From positions 3,100,001-3,164,000 of the forward strand of contig JAUKUA010000001.1 of assembly GCA_030549175.1 (NCBI GenBank): a DNA stretch of 64,000 bases. The letters run 5' to 3'. The translations under genes were made by a program, and so were the position numbers. The stretch is from Lasiosphaeris hirsuta (lineage: Eukaryota; Ascomycota; Sordariomycetes; Sordariales; Lasiosphaeriaceae). The notes under the pieces were generated by a model. That model was not told the DNA's origin. It was given only the letters and a program-made list of their open reading frames with translations, and did no database searches. The first letter of the stretch is position 1. Each line of letters starts with the position of its first letter. Of the stretch, positions 22,322-33,785 are shown one piece after another.

Positions 22322-23378
22322 GGTCTAGGATCGTGGACCTGTGACGGAGAGTAAAATGGGTGGTAGGCTGGAGCTATGGCCAAGTGACCTGTGCCGGCTG
22401 ACTGCGGGGTACGATTTGGTTGCGTGGGGTCTAGACGGCTGGCGGCGCCAGCGGCGCATACTCGAAGGCATCACGATTGGAAGTGTTCCGCAACTGTGAC
22501 GGTATTGAAGTGTGTGTCAGAAACATATTTCTCCAGAGTGCAGTCGCGAAGGTTTAGAAATGTTCATGCGGGAAGGCGAAATGGGAACCCCGGAACAAGG
22601 AAAGGAGAAATGCCAAGCCTGCCCGCTGGGATAGCTGCGTACTTGGGCGAGGCCTCTTTGTACTTCTCTGCGTCACAGCACTGTATGGCAGCTCACATAA
22701 GCGCTGGAGCGCCCCATTTACCTAACACTACCTGCTGACGCGGTCTCAGCTGCCGAAGCAGGGCAAATGTCAGCCAATTTTTAGCGCATCATTGTAACTC
22801 AATGTTCCTAAGTACAGCTGGTCCGTGCCCAAACTCTTCAAAGAGTGCAGAGCGGACGCCAATTTCGCTCCTAGCTGTAGACAACAAAGCAGTTAGGGGG
22901 TGGTGATGAGTTTGGGTTCGTCGCAAGCTCCGGACCTGCCTGGGTGATGCTGCGGCGTGCTTGCCGTTGGGTGGTACAGCTTGCCCTATCACACGCGGGG
23001 CATCCCCCTACCGTAGTGTACCTCGCCCGCAGTGGGTCGGCTTGTACATAGTACGAACTTTCCAAGTTGGTTAGTGCATACTAGTGGCTGAGCACTGGAT
23101 CAATGGGCTGTCGGGACTTATCCGCCAATCTGAGTCGAGCTTTCATTGGTTTCTTCCCGGCCTGCTGGGTCATTGCCCCATCGATCAGTCTTCGCAGAGC
23201 TCCAGAAAAGCTGACCCAATCCGATACTCGGGCACCGATTTGACGACCACACGACCACCGTCCTCGTATCTCATTCAGGATATCTAGCAACAGCTTTTCC
23301 CTCCACGCTCCTAGGCGTCCATTATATGGACAGGGGGGCTGCGCGAGGGGGCGCGACACCAACCCTGACTCTGCAATA
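22322..23378. other. Spacer before the rhomboid gene
   Basis: About 1.1 kb with no supported gene. It contains the start region and promoter of the rhomboid gene and sequence upstream of the pseudogene. Confidence 0.5.
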
Positions 23379-25124
23379 ATGACCAGCTGCTCGCTCGGCG
23401 TCAACGCCTTCCGGTCCAGCATCCAGGTTGCTGCCCACCAGCTCTCACAATCTTGTGTCCAACTACGATTTCTCACCGCCGCGCCCTCAGGCCGCTGTAT
23501 GTCGTCATGGCAGCCGTTGGCACAACAACAACACCGACGACAGGAGCGCCGGCGAGGATGCGATCGAGGACGAGTCACAAACACATACGGGCTGTTGCAA
23601 AATCCCTATACCCCGCTGCTCTACCCACAGCGCACTGGCCTACGAACTCTCAAGCTATCAGGGCACCGCGTGATCATCCACTATGTTGACCTGCCACCAA
23701 ACTACGATGACCTTACTGGGCTTCCCTTCAGGCGACAGGACTTGACAGCGGACGAAGTTGCCACTGTGTTTGGGACGAGAACAAGTGCGTTCGCCGCAAA
23801 TAAGCTGCTTAGGATTCTCCATGGCCGCCGAGTCGCCGGTACACTCGAAGACCCTACCGTGCAGATCAATACGAGCGCATACTCGGCAAAGGAGAAGAAA
23901 CTGGCCCTTGCCTACCTCCGCCGCAATGTCATGGTCGATGAGATTGTCAATGCCGGTCTGAGGGCTGAGGACGAGTTGGCTGAGATGGAGAAGCGCGATG
24001 CCGAAAAACAAGAGGGTCTTACAAAAGCCGAAACTCCAGACGAACAAGGTTCCCAACCCAGCTCGATTTTCTTCAAAAAGGATTCCCAGCCAGACGAAGG
24101 AGTATACGGGAGAGGCGCGTTTGACGCCATCCGCGCTAAGAACAGAGCGAGATATGAACAGGATCTCAAGCGGCGGGAAGAGGAGGCGGCCAAGCGGAAG
24201 CAAGAAGAGGCAGCAGGGGCGGGCTCAGGGGAACTTCAGACGGTTGGCGAACGGAAAGTGCGCGCACCTAGCCCTTCAATGCAGAAGTGGATAGAAAAGG
24301 CCACATCCGATCTCGAAGCGCCGCCTGAGCTGAAGAAGTGGGAGCGTCTGCTGCCCTCGGCTGTCTTCGTGTTCATTCTCACAGGCTTGGCTGTGGCATA
24401 CAGCATCTACTATCACCCTCTCAAGCGAGCCGATAGGATGTTCCCCGATATCCCACCAGCCGCTGCCACGGTGGGCGCACTTGTCCTCCTCAATCTCGGT
24501 GTTTGGTTTCTCTGGAAGGTTCCTCCACTTTGGCCCGCTCTTAATCGGTATTTCTTGCTCTCAGCAGCAACGCCAAAGCCGCTGAGCATGCTGGGAGCCA
24601 TGTTTTCGCACCAAAAGATGTCTCATCTCTTAACTAACATGGTGGTACTGTGGTTTGTGGGCTCCCGGTTCCACGACGACGTTGGGCGGGGTAACTTCCT
24701 TGCGACGTACATCACAACTGGGTCCCTGGGCTTCCTAGGTTCATTGACGAGCCTTGTGCTGAGGAATCAGTTGCACCTCACGACGCTGGGGGCGTCGGGC
24801 GGGGTGTACGGCATTGCGGTGGCATACTTTTGGATGCACAGATACGAGTGCTTCAAGCTCTTTGGTCTGCCCCCCGAGCCCTTTAACGGGGTGCCGGGCC
24901 TTGGCTTCATCGGACTTTTGGCGGGACTCAATATCTCAGCCATGTTTGCCAAGGTCGCCAAGGTTGATGTCGTGTCGCATCTCGTAGGCATGGCGATGGG
25001 TGCCCTTGCGGGTCATCTTTTGGAGAGGCGGAGGGAGGCGAGACAGCGGCTGAAGGAAGAGAAGATACGTGACGAGAGGCGGGTGTCCGTCGGTATTGCG
25101 GCCAGCAGGGCCGGGGGGAAGTAA
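23379..25124 (+). CDS. Mitochondrial rhomboid intramembrane protease (Pcp1/PARL type)
   Basis: A single exon of 581 aa. The Arg-rich, acid-poor N-terminus (FRSSIQVAAHQLSQSCVQLRFL) is typical of a mitochondrial presequence. A charged region with a coiled coil (about residues 185-300) precedes the membrane part, which begins near residue 325 (AVFVFILTGLAVAYSIYY). The rhomboid core has FSHQKMSHLLTNMVVLWFVG, the catalytic serine in GASGG (about Ser473) and the catalytic histidine in SHLVGMAMG (about His534). Fungal Pcp1 works in the inner membrane, cleaving substrates such as cytochrome c peroxidase and the dynamin Mgm1. The extra TM helix before the 6-TM core fits the mitochondrial (PARL-like) subclass. 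The C-terminal tail is basic and could face the matrix. Confidence 0.94.
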   Translation: MTSCSLGVNAFRSSIQVAAHQLSQSCVQLRFLTAAPSGRCMSSWQPLAQQQHRRQERRRGCDRGRVTNTYGLLQNPYTPLLYPQRTGLRTLKLSGHRVIIHYVDLPPNYDDLTGLPFRRQDLTADEVATVFGTRTSAFAANKLLRILHGRRVAGTLEDPTVQINTSAYSAKEKKLALAYLRRNVMVDEIVNAGLRAEDELAEMEKRDAEKQEGLTKAETPDEQGSQPSSIFFKKDSQPDEGVYGRGAFDAIRAKNRARYEQDLKRREEEAAKRKQEEAAGAGSGELQTVGERKVRAPSPSMQKWIEKATSDLEAPPELKKWERLLPSAVFVFILTGLAVAYSIYYHPLKRADRMFPDIPPAAATVGALVLLNLGVWFLWKVPPLWPALNRYFLLSAATPKPLSMLGAMFSHQKMSHLLTNMVVLWFVGSRFHDDVGRGNFLATYITTGSLGFLGSLTSLVLRNQLHLTTLGASGGVYGIAVAYFWMHRYECFKLFGLPPEPFNGVPGLGFIGLLAGLNISAMFAKVAKVDVVSHLVGMAMGALAGHLLERRREARQRLKEEKIRDERRVSVGIAASRAGGK

Positions 25125-26287
25125 ATACCTGCATAACGGGGTGGATTTGAATAGCTTGAAGGGCTGGTTCAATGTACTATATACGTGGTGACTCCCTCGC
25201 CACCTTGAATGTGCCTTCTTGTATGATGTGATATGTGCTATCAGATCCTCTCCTCTGTCTCTAGCCGGGATGAATTGCTGCTGCGATGATGTGGCCCTAC
25301 TCTCCCATATCCCCTCGTTAAATCTGTTGAATAATGTATACGGCTTGTGCGACAGCAGATACACTACGTACATTGATATAGAAAATAGACGGCCCCGTAC
25401 CCGAGCGTGACCACGGGCCTAGGCTGACCGGGCAGAGAATAGTGGGGATCGGCTGCTTCAGGCCAGCTGAATCTCAGATGGAATGCGCCTGAGCTCTGGC
25501 ACCGACCTAGGCCAGTCTTGGCGGCTCAGCCAAGAAATCCCCCACATGCCAACGCCGGCCTTGCAGGGGTGTCCGCTGACGCAAGATCAGCTTTGCAGCT
25601 AAGCTACTATTTTCTTTATTTTTTGTCTTGCTGGTTTTCTTGCTGTATTGATCAATGACGATAGAGCTCCCTCCTCTCTCTTGGCCCAGAAGGGTGGGGG
25701 GGGGGGTAGGCCAATGGCTCGGCCGATCGTCAACCGTGCCGTTCTACCCGAGGTTTGGAGCCATATATCCACATCAGTGGTATACGTTCGCTGGCAAACA
25801 AATGCCACAAGCGTGGAATCACGGCTTGTCAACGTTGGCCGTTCCCAGCTCTTCCAAGTCCGCTCCAATCTCAGCCGACCTGATCGCTCCATTGGCTTGG
25901 CGCCGCTCTAGTAGTAATCAGCTCTAAAACCAGGCAAGCTCCCTCGACAGCGAAGGCACAAGGGACGCGCGAGGGGGACACTCGGTGAGGGTGCGGGAGC
26001 ATCCTTGCTTTTGTTTCTCCATGGACCCCGACGTAATTTCCCTGTCCTGAGTCTCGACTCTGACCCTGTTGCGTTCATTCCTGTCCCTTATTCGGCGCAT
26101 TTGCTTGGTTGTCGAATTGTTCATTGTTCTCGTGTCCCACCATCTCCGTCGCCGTGAAACGCTGCCGTCGCACCGACTGCCCCGTCTGGTGACCACCCTC
26201 TCCCTCGGCCCTCGAACACGCGCCCACGCTCCGAGTCTCCTGAGCGAGCCTGAGAGCGGTCTCACTGCCTCCTAGCCGTCGCCCGCC
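25125..26287. other. Spacer and leader of the PhoD-like gene
   Basis: About 1.2 kb with no supported gene. It includes an 11-nt G run near 25696-25706 and a pyrimidine-rich leader before 26288. Confidence 0.5.
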
Positions 26288-29200
26288 ATGTCTCCCCGAC
26301 GCGACCCTGATGCGGACCTCTTCCGCGACGACGACGACGACGACGAGGACGATGTCGAAGTGGTTGTGCCGCAGGCCTCGGGCCACGCCCAAGCTCGCAA
26401 TAACCCACATGCGTCAGCTACACGCTGGCGTCACCAGGAGTCATCCTCGTTCGCGCGACACGCCCGCCACCAGCCGCCCGCGCCCGTCGCCCGCGAGGCC
26501 GATTCGCACAGCCGCGTCGACGATCTAGCCGACTTTCTCAACTCGTCGCGCATCACCCCCATCGGCGAGTCTGGTGGCGGCAGCAGCCGTCCGACCACGC
26601 CGCGGTTCAAGCCTGTCATGGCCGGCGCCGCTGAGGCCAGAGCTGTCGTCCATGGGGGCGAGGCCGTCGGGGCCGACGTTGCGCCCAGTGCCCCACGGCC
26701 TGACAACAGGGCCATCGCCGTCGGCCCGCTCCTCAACTACCGCCGCATGGAGGGCAACCTGTGGATCGGAAGCGTCTTGGTCGTTACCCAGGGAGGAGGC
26801 AAGACACAGGCCGCCACGCCGACACTGAGCCTGCGCCGGGCCGACACGGCGAACAGCAGCATCACGGATATCCGAGGCATCTGCCTCTACTCGGACTCGC
26901 GCAATACTTTTTGGCGATTCGATCTGAACGTTATCATGGGCCGGAGCGAGACACGCTGGGAATACGCCCTGCCCGGCCTTCGCTTCCTGCACAAGTCGAA
27001 GCCGCGCGTGAACAGCTTCTGGGTGCCCGCCGCCACCGAGTCCATGAGAATCATGTTCTACTCGTGCAATGGCTTCAGCGTAGGTACCGATGAGGAGGCC
27101 TGGAGCGGCGCCGCGCTCTGGAACGACGTAATGCGGCGTCACCAAGAGTCCCCTTTTCACGTCATGTAAGAGCACCACACCGATACCTCTGGAAGGGAAA
27201 GCTGACAACCCAGGCTTGGCGGCGGTGACCAGATTTACAACGACGCAATTCGGGTCTCGGGTCCCCTTCGCGAGTGGACTAGTATCAGCAACCCCAAGAA
27301 GCGGAGGGAGTTTGCCTTCCCCGAGAGGCTTCGCGAGGACTGCGACGACTGGTACCTGCAAAACTACATTTCATGGTGTGTACTCAGTTCTGTGCCCTCG
27401 CAAGTCTTGCAATGTTCTGACGAGCTCGATTTCAGGTATGGGACTGAACCTTTCGCAGCAGCGAACGGTCAGATTCCGCAGGTGAATATCTGGGATGACC
27501 ATGATGTAAGTATGCCCAGCGATAACTGCCGTATTCGGTGCGCCCCCCAAACCGCTCTGCTAACACAGCCAGATTATTGACGGCTTCGGATCATACGTAA
27601 ACGAGTTCATGAAATGTGATGTGAGATTGCGCCTGACTTATGACCCTGGGAATGTCCGGTTGTACTGACAGAAGCAGGTCTTCAGAGGAATTGGCGGAGT
27701 AGCACACAAATACTATATGTTGTTCCAGCATCATCTACCTCCACCTCCGTCCACATATACCTCCGGTGAGCGCTTTTCGGTTCCCGGCTGTGGTTCTTAC
27801 TAATAGAGAGTAGACTCTGTTGCAACAACAGCCTCGGGTGAGGAGGGGCAAGGTGTTGATCCCAACCAGATGGGCGACACCTACGTTCACCCCAGGATGA
27901 CAGAATCCAACTACATTGTTGGGTCGCAACATGGGGTATGTTTCTTGCTAGATGCCGATTAGTGGGCTGTCGAGTGTTGACCTAACTCTAGCCTTATGTT
28001 GCCGAGCACTCTCACAACATTTTTGCCAAACTTGGCGCTAGAATAGCCATGCTGGGCATCGACGCCCGGACTGAGGTAAGCTCCCATACAACTCCCAGTG
28101 CGGCATGACACAGCTCTGACACCCGAAAGCGTACGAGGCATCAGGTCAACTATCCAGGGACCTATGACCAAATCTTCACACGAGTGCGGGAAGAATTGAC
28201 AGCCGCTGCCAACTCGGGGGCTCCGTTTAAGCACTTGATTCTCCTCTTAGGCATTCCCATTGCATATCCTGTAAGTTTTTTCTCCCCTAGCCCCAGCAGT
28301 AAACATCAGCTCACACCTTACCAGCGCTTGACGTGGCTTGAGAACATCTTTGCCAGTCCTATCTTGGGTCCGATCAAGTTTCTCAACCGGCGGATGGGCC
28401 TTGGGGGCAGCTTCTTCAACAGCTTCGACGGAAGCGTGGACCTGCTGGACGATCTCGACGACCATTACACGGCGAGGACGCACAAGAAGGAGCGCAACCA
28501 TCTGATCCACAGACTCCAGGGCATATGCGCCGAGTTCTCTGTTCGCGTCACCATCTTGGGAGGCGACGTTCATCTAGCAGCGTTGGGGAGGTTCTATTCC
28601 AAGCCCCGCCTTAACATCCCGACCGAAAATGACTATCGCTACATGGCCAACGTCGTTTCGTCTGCAATAGTCAACAAGCCGCCTCCGCAGGCTGTAGCCA
28701 ACCTCCTCTCGAGGAGGAACAAAATCCACCACCTCGACCACGAGACGGATGAGACGCTGCTCAAGATATTCGACAAGGACCCGGGCGAGACGGCCAAGAC
28801 GGCCAGCCACAACCAAGTCACCATGCCGAGCCGCAACTTCGCCATCATCACGGAGAACTCGCCCAACAATTCCCGCAACGGGGACGCCCACCCGGGCACG
28901 CTGCTCTCGCCTCGCCTCGCGCCGCCCCCGCAAGCGAGCCGCCCCGGCTCCAGTTCCGCCCAGAGCCACCAGAGCCACCGCAGCCATCACAACCACATCT
29001 CCTCGACGGCCCTCCCCGGCGTCAAAGATGGCCGTCTCGCGGTCCATGCGGGCGAGGTCAACGCCGGGACCAAGCACAAGGCCGCGTCGCCAACAGAGCA
29101 CGGCAAGGGGTCCGACGGCGGCCTCGACGTGTGCATCCTCGTCGAGATGGACCAGCATGACCAAGAGGGCCGCACCCAGGGTTACGGCATGACAATCCCG

Positions 29201-29293
29201 ATACTCGACTACCGAGGACCCAAACCGCCATCGGTCGCCCCACCAAGGAGCACAAGCTCCCGGTCAAGCAGCTCCGAGCACCACCGGGATTGA
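26288..29293 (+). CDS. PhoD-like metallophosphatase domain protein
   Basis: Model: nine exons, 26288-27165, 27214-27375, 27436-27505, 27573-27620, 27678-27765, 27814-27935, 27992-28075, 28130-28270 and 28325-29293, giving 853 aa. All introns are GT-AG and 48-67 nt. The N-terminus is disordered with an Asp run (about residues 13-22). The phosphatase part has the PhoD metal motifs GGGDQIYND (about residue 294), NIWDDHDIIDGFGS (about 364) and ILGGDVHLAALG (about 607). The C-terminal 200 residues are Ser/Pro/His-rich and end in a Ser-rich tail. Fungal proteins of this layout are annotated as PhoD-like phosphatases, with phosphodiester or phospholipid substrates assumed; no signal peptide is visible, so it is probably cytosolic. 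The eighth intron (28271-28324) is 54 nt, in frame and stop-free. Confidence 0.9.
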
Positions 29294-29810
29294 ATTTAGC
29301 TCAATCTAGAAGTTATCTGTCCTCGACTTTCATCATTGTTATTGATGCCATGTCACGAGGTAGCTATATATTCCTCGTCTACAGGCACACATTTATATAC
29401 ATAATACCTACGGAAGCGCAGCGTCACTTTTGTTTTCGTCCGTTCCCCACCATACACATAGAGGAGGGCAAAATCCACCTGCTGCGAGTGCAGCTACCAA
29501 AATCTTCTTGCACATAGTTTTTCCATGGGGAGTCTCGGCAGCGACTGGGTAATGATTGGGGCCATGTTATTTGTTTCAAATAGAATCAAAGCTTTTATTT
29601 ACCCACAACCCACCTTCCTCCCTGCTGGCCCTTTGCATACCTTACAGAGCGTGTCGACAACACATCGGGGAGCCGCCGTTCTCGTATTCCGATCACATAG
29701 CTTCCCCCCAAGTCCCGTCCGCCCAACGCCTCCACCCAACGCAAAACACCTCCCACCCAGTACCCACCTAACCATCCAGACACCCCGACCATCCTTCAAC
29801 AACTCAACAA
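29294..29810. other. 3' flank of the PhoD-like gene, 5' flank of the tRNA
   Basis: 517 bp, C/A-rich just before the tRNA. No gene is seen. Confidence 0.55.
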
Positions 29811-29902
29811 GGGCCGCTGGTCTGGTGGTATGATCCTCGCTTAGGGTAACACCCTACAGCAGTGTTTGCGAGGGGTCCCGGGTTCAATTCCCGGGTGGCC
29901 CC
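29811..29902 (+). tRNA. tRNA-Pro (AGG) with intron
   Basis: The acceptor stem GGGCCGC pairs with GTGGCCC near the 3' end (one G-U). The D-arm A box is TGGTCTGGTGG and the T arm contains GGTTCAATTCC (B box). The anticodon stem CCTCGC/GCGAGG encloses the loop TTAGGGT, with anticodon AGG at 29843-29845. A 20-nt intron (about 29847-29866) sits in the usual place, one base after the anticodon. The discriminator base is C29902 and a T-rich RNA polymerase III terminator (TTCTTTTT) follows at once. A34 is normally modified to inosine. Confidence 0.95.
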
Positions 29903-30599
29903 TTCTTTTTGCCTCTTTCACCCGGGACTATGTCTAGTAGAGGTGAAATAATCCGTTGTATTCTATATCCTGCCCGCTGCATCTACTAGACCTGCGCGGG
30001 TAATAAAAAACAGTGAGTAGGGGTTAATATCAATCCCCCCCACTCTTGACAGGTGGCGAGTACCAAAACAACGAGATCTTCTCACTTTTCAACCCGAGTG
30101 ATACTGATACAGTTCAAGGAGATAGACAGAGAAGAAGAAAAAACCAGAAACCAAACCGCGATAATGATCGTGTCATACCAACCAAGGCATGGGTGATGGT
30201 AGTGATGACAAAGACTCTGGCGACAGTAGTGACAGCGAGACCCCGGGAAAAAAAAGCGAATCAAACCACCTCGCGGCCAGGAAGCCGAGCGCAAAGCCGC
30301 CGGCCACGAGACCGAGCGCTACTGCGGCCGTCAACGATGGGCTAATCTCGCGCTGGATCCACCGCTGTCGTAGGCGCAGGACGCCGATACGCATGTAAAA
30401 CAGCTCCCGGGCGCCATCGACGACGCCGTGTGCGTCAGGCCTGAGCTCTGTCGACGGTCGGGGAGTAGGCTTCTTTTCTACGCTGTCGCGGTGCAAACGC
30501 CCATCATTGGCTGTGGTAAGTCAGCCTCGCTTTTCCATTTTTTTTCCCCCCGTACATTTTTCCCGGCGTGGGCGTAGAAAAGGGAAGGGGGTTGGAAAC
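29903..30599. other. Spacer with a TM-encoding minus-strand frame
   Basis: Contains the tRNA terminator and, on the minus strand at about 30173-30508, an open frame with one hydrophobic helix (LTAAVALGLVAGGFALGFLAARWF). It may be a 3' exon of the neighbouring gene (see the findings) or a separate small gene, but it has no clear start of its own. Confidence 0.4.
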
Positions 30600-30936
30600 T
30601 CACAGCAAAGTCAACGAGACGTCACCCTGGAGACGTGCCTTGAGCTCAACCTCGACGTCGAGGTTGAGGCCGAGCTGTAGCCGAACAGGCTTCGTATCGG
30701 CGAGGCGAGGCAGGATAGCGGGGTTGCTGAGGCCGGCGGCCGGAGCGAGTGCCTTGTTGCCTCTGTTGCGGCGGCGGCGGCGGCCTCGCGAGTCGACGGA
30801 CGAGGCAAGATCAGACGCGGAGTCATCAAGCTGTGGAAATTGCCAAAGAAATAAACGTCAGGCTCGGGGGTTCTCACTTGCGGTTACTTCGCTGGGATCT
30901 AGTCTGCGCAAGGGAGAGAAAGAAGAAGAAGAAGAA

Positions 30937-30968
<32 letters not shown>

Positions 30969-31122
30969 GGGGTGAACAAGCAGATGGATTTACCTGGCGC
31001 CGCAAGTCAGCGAGAAGCTCCTCTTTGGACTGGGGCGACCCGGACATGGAGCCGACAGGACGTGGGCCGCTGGGGAGGCTGGGGAGGGTAGCAACCTTTG
31101 GCATGACCGGGTTGGAAGCCAT
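30600..31122 (-). CDS. Small Pro/Arg-rich conserved-looking protein, ambiguous 3' end
   Basis: Model: exons 30994-31122 and 30600-30830 (163-nt intron, GTAAAT...CTGAC...CAG), 119 aa. The first exon ends in SKEELLADLRRQ, a short acidic-amphipathic helix. The second exon has an Arg run (RGRRRRRNRGNK) and a compact C-terminal block, VRLQLGLNLDVEVELKARLQGDVSLTLL, of alternating hydrophobic residues that looks like beta strands. I have seen this block in uncharacterised fungal proteins but know no function. The frame upstream of the ATG stays open to 31611 without another ATG, so an N-terminal extension through an upstream exon cannot be excluded. The stop lies inside a consensus donor (CT/GTGAGT), so the C-terminus may differ. 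Confidence 0.62.
30935..30972. repeat. Poly-A then poly-G tract inside an intron
   Basis: About 26 A followed directly by 12 G on the plus strand, preceded by GAA repeats. It lies in the intron of the minus-strand 119-aa gene, where it reads C12-T26. Length is likely variable between strains and error-prone in assembly. Confidence 0.9.
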
Positions 31123-32555
31123 CTTGACGGGCTGGGGCGATGTGGAACTGTCGTACGAGGGCAGCGAGTCTTGGCGGATGGTAATACACGTCACCGATTG
31201 TACGACGCTGTGACTCGACTGGGCGATGAAGACGGGCGGCTTCCGCTTGCGGTTGAATGACTCCTGGACGAGACGGAGAGGTCGGGGCTTCGCGGTGGCA
31301 GAAAAGACGGCGCGGGTGCGCTTCGCGACGGGCGAGGTTTGGGGATGGTGCCGAGGCGCGTCGACAACGGGCGGCTTGACGTAGACGAGGTCGACGGATA
31401 GGTTGAGCGGCTTGACAGGGAGGATGCGCTGTTTGAATGAGCTTCTTCTCTTGTGGCCGGGGTCGTGCTTGGAGTAGGGCGGAAGGTTGCGCGGAGGTGA
31501 ATACTGAGGAGGAGAGTACTGAGGGGGTGAATTATGTATGCTTTCCCTAGGCCGGCTGTCGGGAAAGCGAGGAAACTGACAGAAATAAATGGTGCGCTTT
31601 TGGTAATCCACACCGACGACGAGAGAAGAAAATAGCTTGTCGGGCTTCCAGAGCCAACAGGAGCAGTACTGGATACAGACAAGAGAAAGCCTTGTGAGGA
31701 GCTGTTGCTTGACGAGCAGAAAGGAAATCTGTGAGCCGTAAACGCCGCCTCATATATATATACAAAAAAAGCCATGGCGCAGACCGAGGCGATCTGCCGG
31801 CTCTCTTACATGTCGACTCGGTCCTGTGGGCGCCATCGTACGTTGTAGCGACTGGGCAGCAGCTGGGTCGAGATGTTGTCTGATATCAGGGGCGTCACGT
31901 GTCGCAGGACAGGGGCCAGGGGGCAGGCATGGCACGCGAAACACCAACTCCTCGTACGATAAACAGTTTGAGACCAGCGCTCTGCAATTGCCACCGGGCC
32001 CCCGCCCACGTAGCAGAACTGACCTCATGAAGCCATTTTTGCTACAAATCGTCAGTCACACACCCGCCGCCCGTACGGCAAGCAGCACATCATGGCCCCA
32101 GATGTCAAGCCGCTGGAATCCTACCGTTTCGAAACAATATTGTCTACTCATCAAAGAACAAAATAAAACACACTATTTTCCCTTTCAAGACACACGGTCC
32201 ATGTCTTCATTGTGGGGCTTGAACCGACATGTAAATGCAGCTCACGTTCACACTAACTTCACCCAAGTACATTCCTCTATTATTAGCGGAAGCGTTCCCG
32301 GGGGCCGGGGAAGGGTACTCGAGACACAGATAAATACAGGCTATTAAGGCTATTATATGGCCTGCACATGGTGTCCCAGCAATGGGAAGCCGGGGGGGAG
32401 GGGTTACCTAACCATGTGCCAGTACCCAAAATCTACCATACGCCCCAATCTGTTGATCCCAAGTGTTTTAGTTCCCGTGGTAACCCTCAAACATGAATGG
32501 CACAAACATGGAAGCCAACGGCAACGTCAGGTTTCTCCATCTGAGTACCAGCATA
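31123..32555. other. Spacer between two minus-strand genes
   Basis: 1.4 kb. Its first 490 bases are open in the frame of the 119-aa protein and Pro-rich in translation (with a repeated SPPQYSPPQYSPP). The rest shows no gene and contains the 3' flank of the bHLH gene. Confidence 0.45.
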
Positions 32556-33785
32556 TCAAGTACTCAGTAAATCCTTCACGCTCATACCTCGCCCTGCCGC
32601 CGCTACCGCGGCGTTGTTAGCACTTGGGCCCCGCCTGTCCGTCTGATTGAGCATCAGCAAAGCAGCAGTGGCTTCTTGGTCAAGATCGCGTTGAGGGGGC
32701 AGGGCCGGGCTCGTCAGCGCCGAACCCGAGGCTGAATGCACGCTATTGGCGTATCCGTGGGACTGGGGGCCAAAAGTGGGCGAGGTAGTGGCCGACGTGC
32801 TAAAGCTGTGGTGCCGGTGATCGGTAGAGACTGACGAGTAGGAATCACGGTGGTTTCGGGAATTATCCGGAGGGAGTACCGGGGATGTGGGCGGCTGCTG
32901 TTGACGGCCCGCGTTCGGAGTAGCTGCCGGAGAAGGGTCCGGGGACGAGCCGGTCATCTCTACGTCAGATAAATGGGCATCTGTAGTGATAGAAAATCCC
33001 CGGTCCTGGTTAGACGGCGAGGGTAGACCTGGCGGATACGACCCCTGCCGCGCCTTCAGCTTTGCGACACAGTCTTCCAGATACCTCACATATTCAATCG
33101 ATGCCTAAGCACTATGTCAGCCGCGAGCGGACACGTTGGGGCTCGAGCAGAAACGGAAGACGGCCAAACAGGTGGCTGTGCGACTTTATCAAAGGGGCGA
33201 GAAAGACAATCGTTGCGAACTGACCTGAAGAATAGCGAGCTTGTGCATCTCGCCCGAGCAAGCGGGTATCATGCTCTTCAGAACGGCAAACTCATCGTTC
33301 ATTTTTGACCTCCTTCGCCTCTCGATCAGGCTGTGGGCTGTCTTTCTCGCGATCTTCCTCCCCGCCGCGCTCGTTGACGACGGCTGTTTTTTCTTCGTCC
33401 CGCCCGCTGCTTGTGCAGAAGAAGCAGGTGTGTTGGTCTTGGAAGTATACGCCGTCTTCGTGTTGGTTGCTGAGGCCTGAAGACTGGGCTCCTCGCGGGG
33501 CTTCATTTGGATGATCTTGCGTGAGCGGGTAGGTGGTGGGGGGAGGGCAAACTGCTCCTTGGGCGGGCCCTGAGTGCCCTGAGGGCCCGACGAGCGCCTA
33601 CGGGACTTGACCGTCTCGCTCGGTTGCAGCGGATACACGGGTTTCGAGGCGCTCGCGGCCGCACCCGGTGTCACAGCCGGAGGGGGTAACTCGAAAGCCA
33701 GCTGCAACGATGCCATCTTGGAGCCATCCTGCCCTTGGATGTCGGTTGACGACGCCGGTGTCGGCAGCAGCGTGGTTCTAGGCAT
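32556..33785 (-). CDS. bHLH transcription factor
   Basis: Model: exons 33225-33785 and 32556-33104 (120-nt GTCAGT...TAG intron), 369 aa. The N-terminal half is Pro/Ser/Lys-rich. The basic helix-loop-helix domain begins near residue 142: basic region RKIARKTAHSLIERRRRSKMNDEF with the His-Glu-Arg pattern expected for E-box (CANNTG) binding, loop MIPACSGEM, and second helix HKLAILQASIEYVRYLEDCVAKLKA. The intron splits helix 2 exactly after AILQ. The C-terminal half is Ser/Pro/His-rich and ends in SVKDLLST. The type resembles fungal bHLH regulators such as Esc1/SclR-like proteins; the precise orthologue is uncertain. It is expected to act as a nuclear dimer. Confidence 0.9.

Noticed and set aside
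26525..27361. 278-codon minus-strand frame opposite the PhoD-like gene
   Set aside because: It lies on the complement of a well-supported multi-exon gene with conserved motifs and has no recognisable domain; GC-rich coding DNA often has open antisense frames.
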